Shown: positions 46,286 through 57,574 of the stretch, one piece after another
Position numbering within the stretch: position 1 is the first letter of the stretch
How the letters are laid out: each line of letters begins with the position of its first letter
Origin: CAVVSD01 sp963757125
Lineage (GTDB): Bacteria > Actinomycetota > Thermoleophilia > Solirubrobacterales > Solirubrobacteraceae
Direction of reading: 5' to 3'
DNA: 64,000 nucleotides
NCBI GenBank assembly: GCA_963757125.1
Contig: CAVWQP010000004.1
Location: 744,001-808,000 of the forward strand
Notes under the pieces: generated by a model
What the model was told of the DNA's origin: nothing
Database searches by the model: none
What the model saw: only the letters and a program-made list of their open reading frames with translations
Translations under genes and position numbers: made by a program

Positions 46286-47262
46286 CTGAGGGCCTCCAAA
46301 GCATCGGAGAGTTCGTCGGACACGTCGATGCCGCGCACGCGGATCGCCTCCATCGACGCGAGGGCGCGGTCGTTGGGCGCGCGCACCGGCACGGCGGGGT
46401 CGGCGGGGCGCGCGCCGCGGACGCGCTCCAGCAGCTCGGTCAGGCGCGCGGCGATGTCGTCCGGGTCGCCGAAGAGCGACGGCTCGAACGCCATGAGGAA
46501 CACGCCGGAGTCGTCGGGCTGCGACGGAACCGGCGGGCTGCCGGCGAGAACGCCGAACGCCTGGATGGCGAGTGCGAGCGCCGAGCCGCGGTGCTCGCCG
46601 AAGGCCTTGACCGCGCCGCCGATCGCGGCGGCGGCGTCGGTCGTGGCGTTGCCCTCGCCGTCGAACGCGAGGCCCTCGGGCAGCGGGCGCCCCTCGAGGC
46701 GGTGGAAGCGCAGGTCGGCGTCGATGAGCGTCGCCGCGCTGATGTCGACGACGAGCGGCGCGCCCGTGGTCGGCATCGCCACGCTCAGCGGGTTCGTGCC
46801 GAAGAGCGCCTCCGACGAGCCGTGGGGCGCGACGACCGCGGTGAAGTTGTTGACCATGAACGCCACCCAGCCCTGCTCGGCCAGGCGCTCCACGTAGTAC
46901 GCGTTGCGGCCGGTCAGGCCCGAGCCGTTCGCGGTGACCATGCCGACGCCGGTCGCCCGCACCTTCGCCTCGACGACCTCGACCATCCGCAGCGCGGTGA
47001 CGTAGCCGAGGGCGCGACCGGCCTCGAGGTGCGCGGAGAACGGGCCGTCGCGCTCGACGCGGATCGGCTCGCGGTCGACCCGCCGGACGTACTCGGCCAT
47101 GCGGGGCAGCCGCGCGAGGCCGATCTGCGGATAGCCGGTCAGCTCGGTCCAGACGACGATGTCCGCGACCGCCGCGGCCTCCTCGGCCGTCAGGCCTGCG
47201 CGCTCGAGGATCCCGGCCGCGAGCTCGTGCGCCTCGTCGACGCTGATGTGACGCCCCGCCAT
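46282..47262 (-). CDS. Ldh family oxidoreductase (malate/L-lactate dehydrogenase type 2)
   Basis: NAD(P)-dependent 2-hydroxyacid dehydrogenase of the type-2 malate/lactate/ureidoglycolate family, 326 residues. ELTGYPQIGLARLPRMAEYV corresponds to the conserved SH-G-hx-R region, with the usual His replaced. GSGLTGRNAYYVERLAEQGW, VVAPHGSSEALFGTNPLSVA and VVDISAAT are typical. Substrate unknown. It starts 20 bases after hspR and overlaps the M20 gene, so it could be read from the heat-shock operon. Confidence 0.88.
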   Translation of the reverse strand: MAGRHISVDEAHELAAGILERAGLTAEEAAAVADIVVWTELTGYPQIGLARLPRMAEYVRRVDREPIRVERDGPFSAHLEAGRALGYVTALRMVEVVEAKVRATGVGMVTANGSGLTGRNAYYVERLAEQGWVAFMVNNFTAVVAPHGSSEALFGTNPLSVAMPTTGAPLVVDISAATLIDADLRFHRLEGRPLPEGLAFDGEGNATTDAAAAIGGAVKAFGEHRGSALALAIQAFGVLAGSPPVPSQPDDSGVFLMAFEPSLFGDPDDIAARLTELLERVRGARPADPAVPVRAPNDRALASMEAIRVRGIDVSDELSDALEALR

Positions 47263-47282
47263 GCGCGGGGCAATCTAGTCGC

Positions 47283-47732
47283 CTAGTCCGTGGCAGGCGT
47301 GGTGACGGACGGGGGCTTGAGCGCGTCCGCGAACTGCTTGTACGGGATGAGCTCCGCGCGGACCTCGCGGCGGACCGCCTCGAGGCGCGTGATGTCCGCC
47401 TCCAACTGCGTCCGCCGGCGCTCGAGCGCGTCGACCTTGCGCTGGGTGCGCGCGAGCTGTTCCTCCAGCGCGAGCACCCGCTCGACGCCCGCGAGGTTCA
47501 GCCCGAGCTCGACCGTCATCTGCTGGATGCGGCGCAGGCGCTCGACGTCCTGATGGCTGAACAGCCGCGTCCCCTTCGGCGAGCGCTTGGGCTCGATGAG
47601 CCCGCGCTGCTCGTACATCCGCAGGGTCTGGGGGTGCATGTCGGCCAGCTCGGCCGCCACGGAGATCATGAAGACCCCGCGGTCGGACGCGACCTCGACG
47701 CGCGTGGTGGTGCGGGTGCGACGGGTGGCCAT
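47283..47732 (-). CDS. hspR: heat-shock repressor HspR (MerR family)
   Basis: MerR-type repressor that acts with DnaK at HAIR sites in other actinobacteria. About 149 residues from ATG 47732, which has GGGAGG eight bases upstream; an in-frame GTG three codons earlier is less likely. MISVAAELADMHPQTLRMYE, RGLIEPKRSPKGTRLFSHQD and VERLRRIQQMTVELGLNLAG are the HspR HTH and linker. A coiled coil (~85-125) follows, and the tail lacks cysteines. Last chaperone gene of dnaK-grpE-dnaJ-hspR, one base after the dnaJ stop. Confidence 0.95.
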   Translation of the reverse strand: MATRRTRTTTRVEVASDRGVFMISVAAELADMHPQTLRMYEQRGLIEPKRSPKGTRLFSHQDVERLRRIQQMTVELGLNLAGVERVLALEEQLARTQRKVDALERRRTQLEADITRLEAVRREVRAELIPYKQFADALKPPSVTTPATD

Positions 47733-47733
47733 G

Positions 47734-48864
47734 TCACGCACCTCCCTTCGCGTTCGCGAAGAGGCTCGACCGCGGGTTGCCGTTCATGACCTTCGAGAGC
47801 TCCCGCACCGCCTCCTGCTGCTCGCTCGACAGCGACGCAGGGACGTCGATGACGAAGCGGTAGTGGATGTCGCCGCGGTCCTTGCCGCCGAGCTTCGGCG
47901 GGCCCTCGCCGCGGATGCGCTGCACGGTGCCGTGCTTCGTGCCGCCGGGGACGCGCAGGGTCTTGCGCCCGTTGAGGGTCGGGACCTCGATCTCGGCGCC
48001 CTGCAGGGCCTCCGGGACCGTGAGCGGCACCTCGACCTCGACGTTGTCGCCCTTGCGGGAGAAGATCGGCGAGCTCTCGACGTGCACGACCACGAACAGG
48101 TCGCCGGGCGGGCCGCCGTTCGTGCCGGGCTCGCCCTTGCCGGCGAGCCGGACCTTGCTGCCCTCCTTCACGCCCGCGGGGATGTTCGCCCGGTAGCGCT
48201 TGGTGGTGCGCAGCCGGCCCTCGCCGTGGCAGGTGGGGCAGGGGTCCTCGATGATCGTGCCGGAGCCGTGGCAGCGCTGGCAGGGCTGGGAGATGGAGAA
48301 CAGCCCCTGGCCCTGCGACTCGACGCCGCGGCCCTGACAGCGCGGGCACACCTTCGGGCTCGTGCCCGGCTTGGCGCCCGTGCCGTTGCACGTGCCGCAG
48401 CGCTCGGTCGTCGGGACGACGATCGGCACCTGGGAGCCCTCGATCGACTGGGCGAACGAGATCTGCGTCTCGACCTCGAGGTCGCGGCCGGCCTCGGGCC
48501 GGGGGCCGCGCCCGCGACCCCGGCTGCCACCACCGCCGCCGCCGGCCGCCCCGCCGCGCTCGCGGCCGAACAGGTCGGACAGGATGTCGCCGAAGCCGCT
48601 CGTGTCGAAGCCGCCGAAGCCGCCGCCCTGACCGCCGCCGGACGGGCCGAAGCCGCCGCGGTCGTAGGCCTTGCGCTTGTCGGGATCGCTCAGCAGGTCG
48701 TAGGCCTGCTGGACCTCCTTGAAGCGCTCCTCGGCCTTCTTGTCGTCCGGGTTGCGGTCGGGGTGGTACTGACGGACCAGCTTGCGGTGGGCCTTCTTGA
48801 TCTCGTCGGCCGACGCCGTGCGCTGGACTCCGAGCACCTGATAGGGATCACGCTGCTGGGCCAC
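47734..48864 (-). CDS. dnaJ: chaperone DnaJ
   Basis: DnaK co-chaperone, 376 residues. J domain with YHPDRNPDDKKAEERF (HPD), a long Gly/Phe-rich region (~72-118) and four zinc repeats: CGTCNGTG, CPRCQGRG, CQRCHGSG, CPTCHGEG. The C-terminal substrate domain is complete. Start GTG 48864 follows AGAAGGA. It is separated from grpE by ~110 bases containing a hairpin. Confidence 0.96.
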   Translation of the reverse strand: MAQQRDPYQVLGVQRTASADEIKKAHRKLVRQYHPDRNPDDKKAEERFKEVQQAYDLLSDPDKRKAYDRGGFGPSGGGQGGGFGGFDTSGFGDILSDLFGRERGGAAGGGGGGSRGRGRGPRPEAGRDLEVETQISFAQSIEGSQVPIVVPTTERCGTCNGTGAKPGTSPKVCPRCQGRGVESQGQGLFSISQPCQRCHGSGTIIEDPCPTCHGEGRLRTTKRYRANIPAGVKEGSKVRLAGKGEPGTNGGPPGDLFVVVHVESSPIFSRKGDNVEVEVPLTVPEALQGAEIEVPTLNGRKTLRVPGGTKHGTVQRIRGEGPPKLGGKDRGDIHYRFVIDVPASLSSEQQEAVRELSKVMNGNPRSSLFANAKGGA

Positions 48865-48909
48865 TTGCGTCCTTCTAGATGGTCGATCCGGCGGCCGTCG
48901 CAGCCGGAT

Positions 48910-48940
48910 GTGCGTGTCCCGGGGATGCCGGGCGACGCAC
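48910..48940 (-). other. hairpin in the grpE-dnaJ gap
   Basis: Read along the plus strand: GTGCGT, two mismatches, CCCGG, loop GGATG, CCGGG, two mismatches, ACGCAC. It could be a partial terminator or an RNA-processing/stability element that lowers dnaJ-hspR relative to dnaK-grpE. Structure seen, function inferred. Confidence 0.45.
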
Positions 48941-48975
48941 GCTGAATCGGGACAGTGCCCCAGGCACGGACCGGT

Positions 48976-49605
48976 TCAGTGGGTGGCGATCCGGCGCGCC
49001 GGGGCGCGTGCAGGCGGTGTGAGGGTCGTCGGATCGACCATCGCCGCTACGACGACCCTCGCGGGCCGAAGGATGGTGTCGTTGAGCCGGTAGCCCGGCT
49101 GGTAGACCTCGATGACGGTGCCGGAGGCGGCGCCCTCCACCGGGTGCTGGGCCATCGCCTCGTGCTGGTTGGGGTCGAAGAGCTCGCCCTTGGGGACGTA
49201 GCCCTCGATGCCCAGGCGCGCGAGCGCGGCGGTCAGCTCCGCGTGGACGAGCCGGAAGCCCTCGGTGAGGCTGTCCTGGCCGGCCGGTGCGGCTGCGATC
49301 GCGCGATCGAGGTTGTCGAGCGCGGGCAGCAGCTCCTTGGCCAGGCGCGTCACGCCACGGCCCTCGGCCAGCCCGACCTCGCGGGACATCCGCTTGCGGT
49401 AGTTCTCGAAGTCGGCCTGGGTCCGCTGGGCGATGGCGAGGTACTCGTCGCGCTGCGCAGCCTTCGCGCGCAGCTCGTCGAGATCGGCCTCGACGGCCGC
49501 GGCCTCCTCGTTGGGGGCCACGGCCTCCTCCGCCCCGTGGACCCCGTCCACGGCCGCCGCGTCCGCGGCGGCCGCCTCCGGGGCCTGATGGTGGGGGTGG
49601 TTCAT
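48976..49605 (-). CDS. grpE: nucleotide exchange factor GrpE
   Basis: DnaK exchange factor, 209 residues. An Ala/Glu-rich N-terminus precedes the long coiled coil (ADLDELRAKAAQRDEYLAIA), then FENYRKRMSRE, LLPALDNLDRAIAAA and the beta domain with FDPNQHEAMAQHPVEG and TVIEVYQPGYRLNDTILRPA. Three bases after the dnaK stop. Confidence 0.95.
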   Translation of the reverse strand: MNHPHHQAPEAAAADAAAVDGVHGAEEAVAPNEEAAAVEADLDELRAKAAQRDEYLAIAQRTQADFENYRKRMSREVGLAEGRGVTRLAKELLPALDNLDRAIAAAPAGQDSLTEGFRLVHAELTAALARLGIEGYVPKGELFDPNQHEAMAQHPVEGAASGTVIEVYQPGYRLNDTILRPARVVVAAMVDPTTLTPPARAPARRIATH

Positions 49606-49608
49606 GGC

Positions 49609-51516
<1,908 letters not shown>

Positions 51517-51553
51517 GGAGTTGGGGGGCTCCTTCAGCTTGGTTGACGAAGAA

Positions 51554-51576
51554 ATCTGCGTCGTAGTATGGCAGAT
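51554..51576. promoter_or_regulatory. HAIR-like operator upstream of dnaK
   Basis: ATCTGCGT-N7-TGGCAGAT, imperfect 8-bp arms (six of eight pairs) with the same 7-base spacer as the clpB repeat, 38 bases before the dnaK ATG. On the minus strand a -10-like CATACT (51570-51565) falls inside it; no good -35 is evident. Confidence 0.5.
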
Positions 51577-51641
51577 CTTTCGCGGGGTCACGTGACGGCG
51601 CTCACACTGTGGCCACAGCGTTCTCATCTGCACCTGGTTCC

Positions 51642-53546
51642 ATGAGGACCGTGGAGCACGCACTCGCGCCGCGGCGCGTCCCACCAGCTGTGCCGGCGCG
51701 CCGGGTCGCCCGTCCGCGGGCGTCCGTGGCCTGTGTCGTCGGGCCCGTGCTGGGCGCGTTGGCGCTCGGCCTGGCGTGGCTGATCGTGCACCCGGCGACC
51801 GCCGACCTCGCGGCCCAGGAGTACCGGACGGGGCTGTGGCGGCGCGAGGGGTTCGCGATCTGGGACGCGCAGTGGTACGGCGGCCACCACGAGCCCGGCT
51901 ACTCGCTGCTGTTCGGTCCGCTCGCGGCGCTGCTCGGGCCGCGGGCGCTCGGGTTCGTGGCCGGCGTCGTCGCCGTCGCGGCGCTCACGGTGATCGCGCG
52001 GCGCCAGGAGCGCTTCCCCCGACTCGTCGGCTGGCTCTTCGCCGCCGGTGTCATGACGAACGTGCTCATCGGCCGCGTGCCGTTCGTGCTGGGGATCGCG
52101 CTCGGGGCGCTCGCGTGGCTGTGCGCCGACGCGCGGCGCCGGCGCCCGGCGATGCTGGCGCTCGCGGCGCTGCTCGCGCTGGCGACGGTGTGGGCGAGCC
52201 CGCCGGCGGGGCTGTTCCTCGCGTTGGCGGGGGCGGCGCGGCGGCTGAGCGGCGAGCGCCGCGACACCGCCGCCGCGATCGCGCTGGCGGTGCCGCCGAT
52301 CGTCGGGGGCCTCGCGGTCGCCGTCGCGTTCCCCGAGGGCGGGCGCGACCACTTCGCGGCGAGCGCGTTCTGGCCGACGTTCGCGCTCGGGCTCGCCGGA
52401 CTCGCGCTGCTGGACCCGCGCCGCCGCGCGCTGCGCCTCGGCGTGCTGGCCGCGCTGGTGCTGCTCGTCGCGGCGTTCGTGGTCCCGACGTCGGTCGGGC
52501 AGACGGCGCTGCGGCCGCTCGTGATCCTCGGCCCGGCGCTGCTCGCGCTCGGCCTGCGGCCGGGCGGGCGCAAGGTCCTGGTCGCGGCCGTGGTCGTCGG
52601 GGCCGGCCTGCTGTACCTGCAGTGGCTGCCCGCCGTGCGCGCGATCGCCGAGGCGTCGGGCGACCCGTCGACGAAGAGCTCCTACTACTCGGAGGTGCTG
52701 CGGATCGTCGACCGCGAGCGCGAGCCGGGTGAGCGCCTGGAGATCCCGCTCACGCGCAACCACTGGGAGGCGGCGGTCGTGGCGCCCCGGATCCCGCTCG
52801 CGCGCGGCTGGCACCGCCAGCTCGACGAGGAGGCCAACCCGCTCTTCTACGACCGCCTCCCGCTGACCGCGGGGCGCTACGAGGAGTGGCTCTACGACCG
52901 CGCCGTGCGCTGGGTCGCGCTGCCGAACGTGCCGCTGGACTTCTCGGCGCGGCGCGAGGCGGCGCTGCTGCGGTCCGGCGGGGTGCCCGGCCTGCGCCTC
53001 GTGTTGCGCAGCGAGAACTGGACGATCTGGGAGGTCCTGCCGGTCCCGCCGCCGGCGACCGGCCCGGCGCGTCTCGCGGGCGCGGGCACCGACTCCTTCC
53101 AGCTCGCCGTGCGCGAGCCTGGCCGGATCCGGGTGCGGGCGACCTACACGCCGTACTGGACGATCGTGCGCGGCGACGGCTGCATCGAGCGCGGCAGCGA
53201 CGGGCTGACGGAGGTGGTGGCGCGGCGGGCCGGGACGCTGCGGGTCGAGGCGCGGTTGTCGCTGGCGGGGGCGCTTGGGCGGGTCGCAGCTGCACGGCGC
53301 CTGCCGGTCTTCCTGAGCTCCGCTCGGGGCGCCGGTCGGCGCGACCGCGTCGGACTGCCCATCGAGGCGGACGGAGGCGGGTGGCGGCCAAGAGTGCTGA
53401 GTTGTTCACGCTATGCGTGCAAGTCAGCAATGTGGGGTGAGCCGGGCGAGCGGACCGACGCCTTGGACACCCCGGCACACCCACCACCCCCGAACCCACC
53501 ACCCGGTCTGTGGCAGACCACGCACGAACGGAGGATGCTCCCGTGA
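51642..53546 (+). CDS. polytopic membrane protein of unknown function (C-terminal end uncertain)
   Basis: About 560-635 residues. Roughly ten hydrophobic helices between residues ~35 and 330 (VGPVLGALALGLAWLIVHPA onward), with an early acidic loop FAIWDAQWYGGHHEPGYSLL that resembles the first external loop of GT-C type glycosyltransferases. A C-terminal external domain of ~230 residues follows. ATG 51642 is taken; GTG 51609 is also open. The tail after about residue 545 looks non-coding: removing one base near 53278-53284 would end the protein at TGA 53314-53316. That leaves an intergenic region before the aminotransferase gene. Function unknown. Confidence 0.65.
   Translation: MRTVEHALAPRRVPPAVPARRVARPRASVACVVGPVLGALALGLAWLIVHPATADLAAQEYRTGLWRREGFAIWDAQWYGGHHEPGYSLLFGPLAALLGPRALGFVAGVVAVAALTVIARRQERFPRLVGWLFAAGVMTNVLIGRVPFVLGIALGALAWLCADARRRRPAMLALAALLALATVWASPPAGLFLALAGAARRLSGERRDTAAAIALAVPPIVGGLAVAVAFPEGGRDHFAASAFWPTFALGLAGLALLDPRRRALRLGVLAALVLLVAAFVVPTSVGQTALRPLVILGPALLALGLRPGGRKVLVAAVVVGAGLLYLQWLPAVRAIAEASGDPSTKSSYYSEVLRIVDREREPGERLEIPLTRNHWEAAVVAPRIPLARGWHRQLDEEANPLFYDRLPLTAGRYEEWLYDRAVRWVALPNVPLDFSARREAALLRSGGVPGLRLVLRSENWTIWEVLPVPPPATGPARLAGAGTDSFQLAVREPGRIRVRATYTPYWTIVRGDGCIERGSDGLTEVVARRAGTLRVEARLSLAGALGRVAAARRLPVFLSSARGAGRRDRVGLPIEADGGGWRPRVLSCSRYACKSAMWGEPGERTDALDTPAHPPPPNPPPGLWQTTHERRMLP
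53407..53419. promoter_or_regulatory. small palindrome in AT-richer stretch before the catabolic operon
   Basis: CACGC-TAT-GCGTG within TTCACGCTATGCGTGCAA, about 125 bases before the aminotransferase start and in a locally less GC-rich segment. It is a candidate operator if the preceding gene ends at 53316. Confidence 0.35.
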
Positions 53547-54933
53547 TGCTCCTGTCCGATTCTCCTCTGCAGCAGTCGGCGCGCGATCACCTCCTGCTGC
53601 ACTTCAGCCGCAACGGCAGCTCGGCCCCGCTGCTCGTGCTCGAGCGCGGCGAGGGGCCGTACGTGTTCGACACCGAGGGCAACCGCTATCTCGACGGGCT
53701 GTCGAGCCTGTTCTGCGCGCAGATCGGCTACTCCTACGGCGAGGAGCTCGCCAGCGTCGCCGCCGCAGCAGCTGCAGAAGCTCGCGTTCTCCACCGTCTG
53801 GGGCGCCGCGCACCCCGCCGCCATCGAGCTCTCCGAGCGGCTCGCGGAGCTCATGCCCGGCGACCTCGACCACGTCTTCTTCACGAGCGGCGGCTCGGAG
53901 TCCGTCGAGTCCGCCTGGAAGATCGTCCGCCAGTTCCACGTCGCCAACGGCGAGCCGCAGCGCACGAAGGCGATCGCGCGCGACCGCGCCTACCACGGGG
54001 TCACGCTTGGGGCGCTGTCGTTCACCGGCGTGCCGAACTACAAGGAGCAGTTCGGGCCGCCCGCGATCCCGGTCACGCACGTCGCGAACACGAACCCGTT
54101 CCGCGGCCCGGCCGACGGCGAGGACGAGGCCGCGTTCTGCGCCCGCCTTCTGGCCGAGATCGAGGGTGTGATCCAGGCCGAGGGCCCTGACACGATCGCG
54201 ATGATCATCATGGAGCCCGTCCAGAACGCCGGCGGCTGCCTCACCCCGCCCGACGGCTACTGGCAGGGCCTGCGCGACATCGCCGACCGCCACGGGATCC
54301 TGCTCGTCTCCGACGAGGTCATCTGCGGCTTCGGGCGCCTGGGCGAGTGGCTCGGCGTCGAGCGCTTCGGCGTCACGCCGGACCTCGCGACGACGGCGAA
54401 GGGCCTCACGTCCGCCTACGCGCCCATGGGCGCGGTGATGGTGAGCGACCGCGTCGCCGCGCCGCTCTACGACGACGAGAAGCGCACGCTCATGCACGGG
54501 ATCACGTTCGCCGGGCACCCGCTCTGCGCCGCGATCGCCCTGCGCAACCTCGAGGTCTTCCAGCGCGACGGGATCCTCGAGAACGTCCGCGCGCAGGAGC
54601 CGCACCTCGAGGCGCGCATGAACGAGCTGCGCTCGCTGCCGATCGTCGGCGACGTCCGCGGCAAGGGCTTCTTCTGGGCCGTCGAGCTCGTGAAGGACGA
54701 CGACGACACGCGCCTGGACGCCGACGAGCGCGAGCGCGTGCTGCGCGGCTTCCTGCCCGGCCGGCTGCTCGAGGCGGGCCTCATCGCGCGGGCCGACGAC
54801 CGCGGCGACGCCGTCCTGCACGTCGCCCCGCCGCTCATCAGCGACACGGCCGTCATCGACGAGATGGCGGCGAAGATGAGCGAGGTCCTGACCGACGCCG
54901 ACGACGTCCTGCACGGGAGGCGAGCCCGTATGA
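53546..54933 (+). CDS. class III aminotransferase (omega-amino acid type), frameshifted
   Basis: PLP aminotransferase of about 460 residues. N-terminal PYVFDTEGNRYLDGLSSLFC, then after a shift FSTVWGAAHPAAIELSERLA, FFTSGGSESVESAWKIVRQF, the Asp motif LLVSDEVICGFGRLGEW and PLP Lys in TTAKGLTSAYAPMG. Removing one base near 53765-53770 joins the halves (VAAQQLQKLAF). As written, the C-terminus runs in frame into the dihydropyrimidinase. One fewer base near 54920-54929 would end it at TGA 54931-54933, overlapping the next ATG. Context suggests beta-alanine (or similar):pyruvate transamination. ATG 53546 follows GGAGGATG. Confidence 0.87.
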
Positions 54934-56321
54934 GCGACCACACGCTGATCCAGGGCGGCCGCGTGGTCGCGGCCGACGGCGAGTACGACGCCGACGTCCT
55001 CATCGACGGCGAGCGCATCGCCGCGGTGGGCGCCGTCGAGGCGCCGGAGGGCGCCACCGTCATCGACGCGTCGGGGTGCCTCCTGCTCCCCGGGCTCATC
55101 GACAACCACACCCACATGGCGATGCCGTTCATGGGCATGCGGTCCGCCGACGACTACGACACCGGCACGCGCGCGGCGGCCGCGGGCGGCGTCACGTGCA
55201 TCGTCGACTTCTCGATCCAGCGCGAGCCCGACGGCCTCGCGTCCGCGCTCGAGGAGTGGAAGGGCCGCGCGGAGGGCGCCGCCCACGTCGACTACGGCTT
55301 CCACATGGCGATCACGAACGCCAATGCCCCCACGATCGAGGACATGGGCGCGATGGTCGACGCGGGCGTGTCGAGCTTCAAGCTCTTCATGGCCTACAAG
55401 GGCGAGCTCATGGTCCGCGACGACGAGCTCGCGGCGACGATGGAGCGCGCCCGCGACCTCGGGGCGCTCGTCATGGTCCACGCCGAGAACGGCGACATCG
55501 TCGACATGCTCGTCACCCGCGCGCTGGCCGCGGGCGAGACGTCCGCCATCAACCACGCGCTCACGCGACCCGAGATGGTCGAGGCGGAGGCGACCGGCCG
55601 CGCCGCGCGCCTCGCGGAGTACACGGGCGCGTCGCTCTTCGTCGTCCACGTGACGTGCGCCGCGGCGGCGGCGGAGGTCGAGGCCGCCCAGCAGCGCGGC
55701 GCCGACGTCAGCGGCGAGACCTGCGTGCAGTACCTCGTCAACACCATCGACGACCTGCGCAGACCGGGCGTCGAGGGATGTCGCTACATCTGCTCGCCGC
55801 CGCTGCGCGACGGCTCCAACCACGAGCCGCTCTGGGACTACGTGCGCCGCGGCGTGCTCGAGAGCGTCTCGACCGACCACTGCCCGTTCGACGACGCGCA
55901 GAAGGCCCGTGGGCTCGACGACTTCAGCCTCGTGCCCAACGGCCTGCCGGCGATCCAGCACCGCCTCGCCAAGCTCTGGGACGAGGGCGTCGTCGCCGGG
56001 CGCATCACGCCGAGCCAGCTCGTCGACCGCACGAGCACGACGGTCGCCCGCCGGTTCGGCCTCGATGCCAAGGGCGCGATCGCCCCCGGCAAGGACGCCG
56101 ACATCGTCGTCCTGGACCCCAACGCCCCGAGGCCCTACGGCGTCGCGACCTCGCTCATGAACGTCGACTACGACCTCTACGAGGGCGAGACCGCCAGCGC
56201 CAGCGTGCGGCACACCCTGTGCCGCGGCACGATGGTCTACGACCGCGGCGAGATCGTCACGGCGCCCGGCCACGGCCGCTACGTCGCGCGGTCGGTGTCG
56301 CGCCCAGCGGTGCACGCATGA
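54930..56321 (+). CDS. hydA: dihydropyrimidinase/D-hydantoinase
   Basis: Opens the ring of dihydropyrimidines to N-carbamoyl-beta-amino acids. 463 residues, amidohydrolase fold. LLLPGLIDNHTHMAMPFMG holds the HxH pair, SSFKLFMAYKG the carboxylated Lys, MVHAENGD and FVVHVTCAAA further His ligands, and SVSTDHCPFD the catalytic Asp region. Start ATG 54930 has GGGAGG eight bases before it, which supports an independent start despite the open upstream frame. Its TGA overlaps the ATG of the amidohydrolase. Confidence 0.94.
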   Translation: MSDHTLIQGGRVVAADGEYDADVLIDGERIAAVGAVEAPEGATVIDASGCLLLPGLIDNHTHMAMPFMGMRSADDYDTGTRAAAAGGVTCIVDFSIQREPDGLASALEEWKGRAEGAAHVDYGFHMAITNANAPTIEDMGAMVDAGVSSFKLFMAYKGELMVRDDELAATMERARDLGALVMVHAENGDIVDMLVTRALAAGETSAINHALTRPEMVEAEATGRAARLAEYTGASLFVVHVTCAAAAAEVEAAQQRGADVSGETCVQYLVNTIDDLRRPGVEGCRYICSPPLRDGSNHEPLWDYVRRGVLESVSTDHCPFDDAQKARGLDDFSLVPNGLPAIQHRLAKLWDEGVVAGRITPSQLVDRTSTTVARRFGLDAKGAIAPGKDADIVVLDPNAPRPYGVATSLMNVDYDLYEGETASASVRHTLCRGTMVYDRGEIVTAPGHGRYVARSVSRPAVHA

Positions 56322-57574
56322 CACTCGAGATCGACGTCGACGGGGTCCTCGCCGACCTCCGCGACCTGCACGAGCGCTTCGGCGGCCCCGACGGCGCCCG
56401 GCGCGTCGCGTGGACCCCGGAGTGGCAGGCCGCGCGCGACTGGCTGCTCGCGAAGCTCGAGGACCTGCCGGTGACCGTGGAGCGCGACCCGGCTGGGAAC
56501 ATCTGGGCCACGCTGCCCGGCGCCGGCGAGGTCGATGGGTTCGTCATCGTCGGGTCGCACATCGACGCCGTCCCGGCGGGCGGCTGGCTCGACGGCGCGC
56601 TCGGCCTGCTGGCCGCGCTCGGCGTCGTGCGCGCGCTCGCCGCCGCCGACGCGCCGCCGCCCGTCGAGGTCCGCATGGTGGACTGGGCCGACGAGGAGGG
56701 CGCGCGCTTCGGCCGCAGCCTCCTCGGCTCCTCGGCCGCCGCCGGCACGCTCGACCCCGACGACGTCCGCGACCTCCTCGACAGCGAGGGCACCCGGCTG
56801 CAGGACGCCCTCGCCGCGTGCGGCGTCGACCTCGACGCCGCGTCCGGCGCCACCGCGAGCCTGGAGGGCGCGCTGGCCTCCGTCGAGCTGCACATCGAGC
56901 AGGGGCCCGTCCTGCTCGACACCGGCCGCCTCGCGTCGGCCGTCAGCGGCACGGTCGGGCTCGAGCGCTACCTCGTCACGTTCAAGGGCCAGGCCGGGCA
57001 CGCCGGCTCGACGCCGATGCGCCTGCGCCGGGACGCGCTCGCCGCCGCCGCGAGCGCCGCGCTCGCGATCCGCGAGGTCGGCATCCGCCACGACGGGATG
57101 ACCACCGTCGGCGCGATGAACGCCGACCCCGGCGTCATCACGGCCGTCGCGGGCTCCTGCGAGATGATGCTCGACATGCGCGTCCTCGACGCCGACGTCC
57201 TGGCGGCGATGCTCACCGACTGCCTGAGCGCCTGCGAGGAGGCCGCGGCGGCGTTCGACTGCACGGTGAGCTGGCGGCGGGTGTTCGGCGCGACTCCGGC
57301 GCCGTTCCACCCCGAGCTCGTGGCGATCGCACGGCAGGCGGTCGCGGACGCCGGCGGCGGGGACGGCGACCCGATCCCGAGCGGCCCGCTGCACGACTCG
57401 ACCGAGGTCGCCCGCCTGATCCCGGCGGTGATGCTCTTCGCCCAGTCCGACCCGCCGCTGTCACACGTGGCGATCGAGGACTCCCCCGAGGACGCGCTGC
57501 GCATCGCGATCGACGCCTACGCGCGCACCGTCGAGGCGACGCTTGCGCGCGTCGCGGAAGGGCCGCTGTCCTGA
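56318..57574 (+). CDS. Zn-dependent N-carbamoyl-beta-alanine/allantoate amidohydrolase
   Basis: M20-family hydrolase of 418 residues. VIVGSHIDAVPAGGWLDGAL, VDWADEEGARFGRSLLGS, the dimerisation part FKGQAGHAGSTPMRLRRDAL and the late GPLHDSTEVARLIPAVMLFA define the hydantoinase/carbamoylase family. After dihydropyrimidinase the expected reaction is N-carbamoyl-beta-alanine to beta-alanine, CO2 and ammonia. An ureidoglycolate/allantoate or L-carbamoylase role is the alternative. Overlaps hydA (ATGA) and the LLM gene (TGATG). Confidence 0.92.
   Translation: MTLEIDVDGVLADLRDLHERFGGPDGARRVAWTPEWQAARDWLLAKLEDLPVTVERDPAGNIWATLPGAGEVDGFVIVGSHIDAVPAGGWLDGALGLLAALGVVRALAAADAPPPVEVRMVDWADEEGARFGRSLLGSSAAAGTLDPDDVRDLLDSEGTRLQDALAACGVDLDAASGATASLEGALASVELHIEQGPVLLDTGRLASAVSGTVGLERYLVTFKGQAGHAGSTPMRLRRDALAAAASAALAIREVGIRHDGMTTVGAMNADPGVITAVAGSCEMMLDMRVLDADVLAAMLTDCLSACEEAAAAFDCTVSWRRVFGATPAPFHPELVAIARQAVADAGGGDGDPIPSGPLHDSTEVARLIPAVMLFAQSDPPLSHVAIEDSPEDALRIAIDAYARTVEATLARVAEGPLS

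Noticed and set aside
53407..53419. Treating the whole 51609-53546 frame as coding to its end.
   Set aside because: The last ~75 codons have locally lower GC, poor protein-like composition and a palindrome, and a single-base change gives an earlier natural stop at 53316; kept only as an uncertain end.
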